From Opitutus sp. GAS368 (GTDB lineage: Bacteria > Verrucomicrobiota > Verrucomicrobiia > Opitutales > Opitutaceae), in contig CAMATV010000011.1 in NCBI GenBank assembly GCA_945861235.1, forward strand, positions 1-21,529: a stretch of DNA of 21,529 bases, in the 5' to 3' direction. The position numbers and the translations under genes are program-made. The notes under the pieces were generated by a model that was not told the origin of the DNA, ran no database searches, and saw nothing but the letters and a program-made list of their open reading frames with translations. Shown one piece after another: positions 21,002 through 21,529 of the stretch (position 1 is its first letter; every line of letters begins with the position of its first letter).

Positions 21002-21089
21002 AGTTATTTTGTTAAAGACAGAATCCCACGATTCGACAGCATCGATTTTCCCCGCGCAACCAATTCATGCCGTGCCTTACGTTCCTCCG

Positions 21090-21529
21090 GTGAAAAAAAC
21101 CGCCTTCGACCCGCCCACCCTCGTCACCCGCTTCGAGTCGGTCGGTCGCACCGCGGGCTTCCGTCTCGACCGTTTCGGCGAACACGCCGGCACGCCGCTC
21201 CTCGCTCTCACCAAACGCACGCCCGGCCCCCGACCGCGGATTTACCTCTCGGCCGGTATCCACGGAGACGAACCCGCTCCGCCCCTCACCCTCTTGGCGT
21301 TACTCGAAGCCGGCATCTTCGACGACCGCGCCGGGTGGTTTATCTGCCCACTCCTCAACCCGACCGGTTTCATGGCCGCAACCCGGGAGAATGGCGACGG
21401 CGTCGACCTGAATCGTGATTATCAGGATCGCCGTACCGCCGAAATTCGCGCCCACGTCTCGTGGCTCCGCTGTCAGCCAAACTTTGATCTCACCCTGTGC
21501 GTGCACGAAGACTGGGAATCGACGGGCTT
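21090..21529 (+). CDS. M14-family zinc carboxypeptidase / succinylglutamate desuccinylase-like protein, 5' part
   Basis: The frame is open to the window end, giving 146 residues of an incomplete protein. LSAGIHGDEPAP holds the first zinc His and Glu (HxxE), LNPTGFMAATRENGDGVDLNRDY holds the substrate-binding Asn and Arg of M14 enzymes, and CVHEDWESTG carries the third zinc ligand His. This arrangement resembles murein tripeptide amidase MpaA and the AstE/AspA branch. The catalytic glutamate would lie beyond the window. The start is uncertain: GTG 21090 (KKTAFDPPTL) or GTG 21072, neither with a Shine-Dalgarno. The gene diverges from gltX across 88 bp that include an A+T-rich patch beside gltX. 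Substrate cannot be assigned; a peptidoglycan peptide is one option. Confidence 0.82.
   Translation, partial: MKKTAFDPPTLVTRFESVGRTAGFRLDRFGEHAGTPLLALTKRTPGPRPRIYLSAGIHGDEPAPPLTLLALLEAGIFDDRAGWFICPLLNPTGFMAATRENGDGVDLNRDYQDRRTAEIRAHVSWLRCQPNFDLTLCVHEDWESTG

Noticed and set aside
21002..21089. Promoter or operator for gltX and the M14 gene
   Set aside because: The region is A+T-rich beside gltX, but no pair of boxes at proper spacing stood out.

Overview
The window is G+C-rich, densely coded bacterial chromosome made almost entirely of housekeeping genes. The protein set fits a Verrucomicrobiota member, most likely near Opitutaceae. It includes a ThrH-type phosphatase, a GlnRS with a large internal insertion, a P1B-4 metal ATPase, a YkuD protein without a signal peptide, and short GCTTGC-centred palindromes. 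This placement rests on recalled family resemblance; no search was run. I see no prophage, integron, CRISPR array, insertion sequence or rRNA.

Layout. (a) 1-1641, plus strand: the 3' part of a HIT-family gene, a decayed Ada/AlkA-type DNA alkylation-repair gene, and an intact ogt that overlaps the remnant's stop. (b) 1642-1939: a gap between convergent genes holding two REP-like hairpins. (c) 1940-5457, minus strand, in transcription order: hemC, hemD, a DegT-family sugar aminotransferase, trpF. A REPIN-like inverted doublet lies between hemD and the aminotransferase. (d) 5463-7172, minus strand: tRNA-Val(UAC), ilvN, ilvC, then a strong intrinsic terminator that ends 5 nt before the hemC start codon. 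(e) 7299-8886: asd (minus) and a YkuD L,D-transpeptidase (plus), divergent with overlapping 5' ends. (f) 8893-9906, minus strand: two related glycine-zipper lipoproteins. (g) 9952-14387: a P1B-4 metal ATPase (minus) divergent from a DinG/XPD-like helicase (plus), with a small palindrome between them. (h) 14420-19570, plus strand: PP2C phosphatase, TPR protein, glnS, a two-TM K+ channel with an RCK domain, a YceH/DUF480 protein and thrH. (i) 19604-21529: gltX (minus), divergent from the start of an M14-type zinc peptidase cut by the window end.

How the genes fit together. hemC and hemD are translationally coupled and carry out consecutive steps of tetrapyrrole synthesis. tRNA-Val, ilvN and ilvC look like one transcription unit joining a valine tRNA to branched-chain amino acid synthesis. 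Asd supplies the precursor of diaminopimelate, the residue that L,D-transpeptidases cross-link. GlnRS and GltX together imply direct charging of tRNA-Gln.

I found no convincing new multi-gene system. The most interesting signals are in the non-coding structure: the REPIN-like doublet fused to two gene ends, the tRNA-Val/ilvNC arrangement, the terminator abutting hemC, and the asd/L,D-transpeptidase 5' overlap. Among proteins, the GlnRS insertion, the cysteine-free N-terminal domain of the metal ATPase and the Ada/AlkA remnant deserve a second look.
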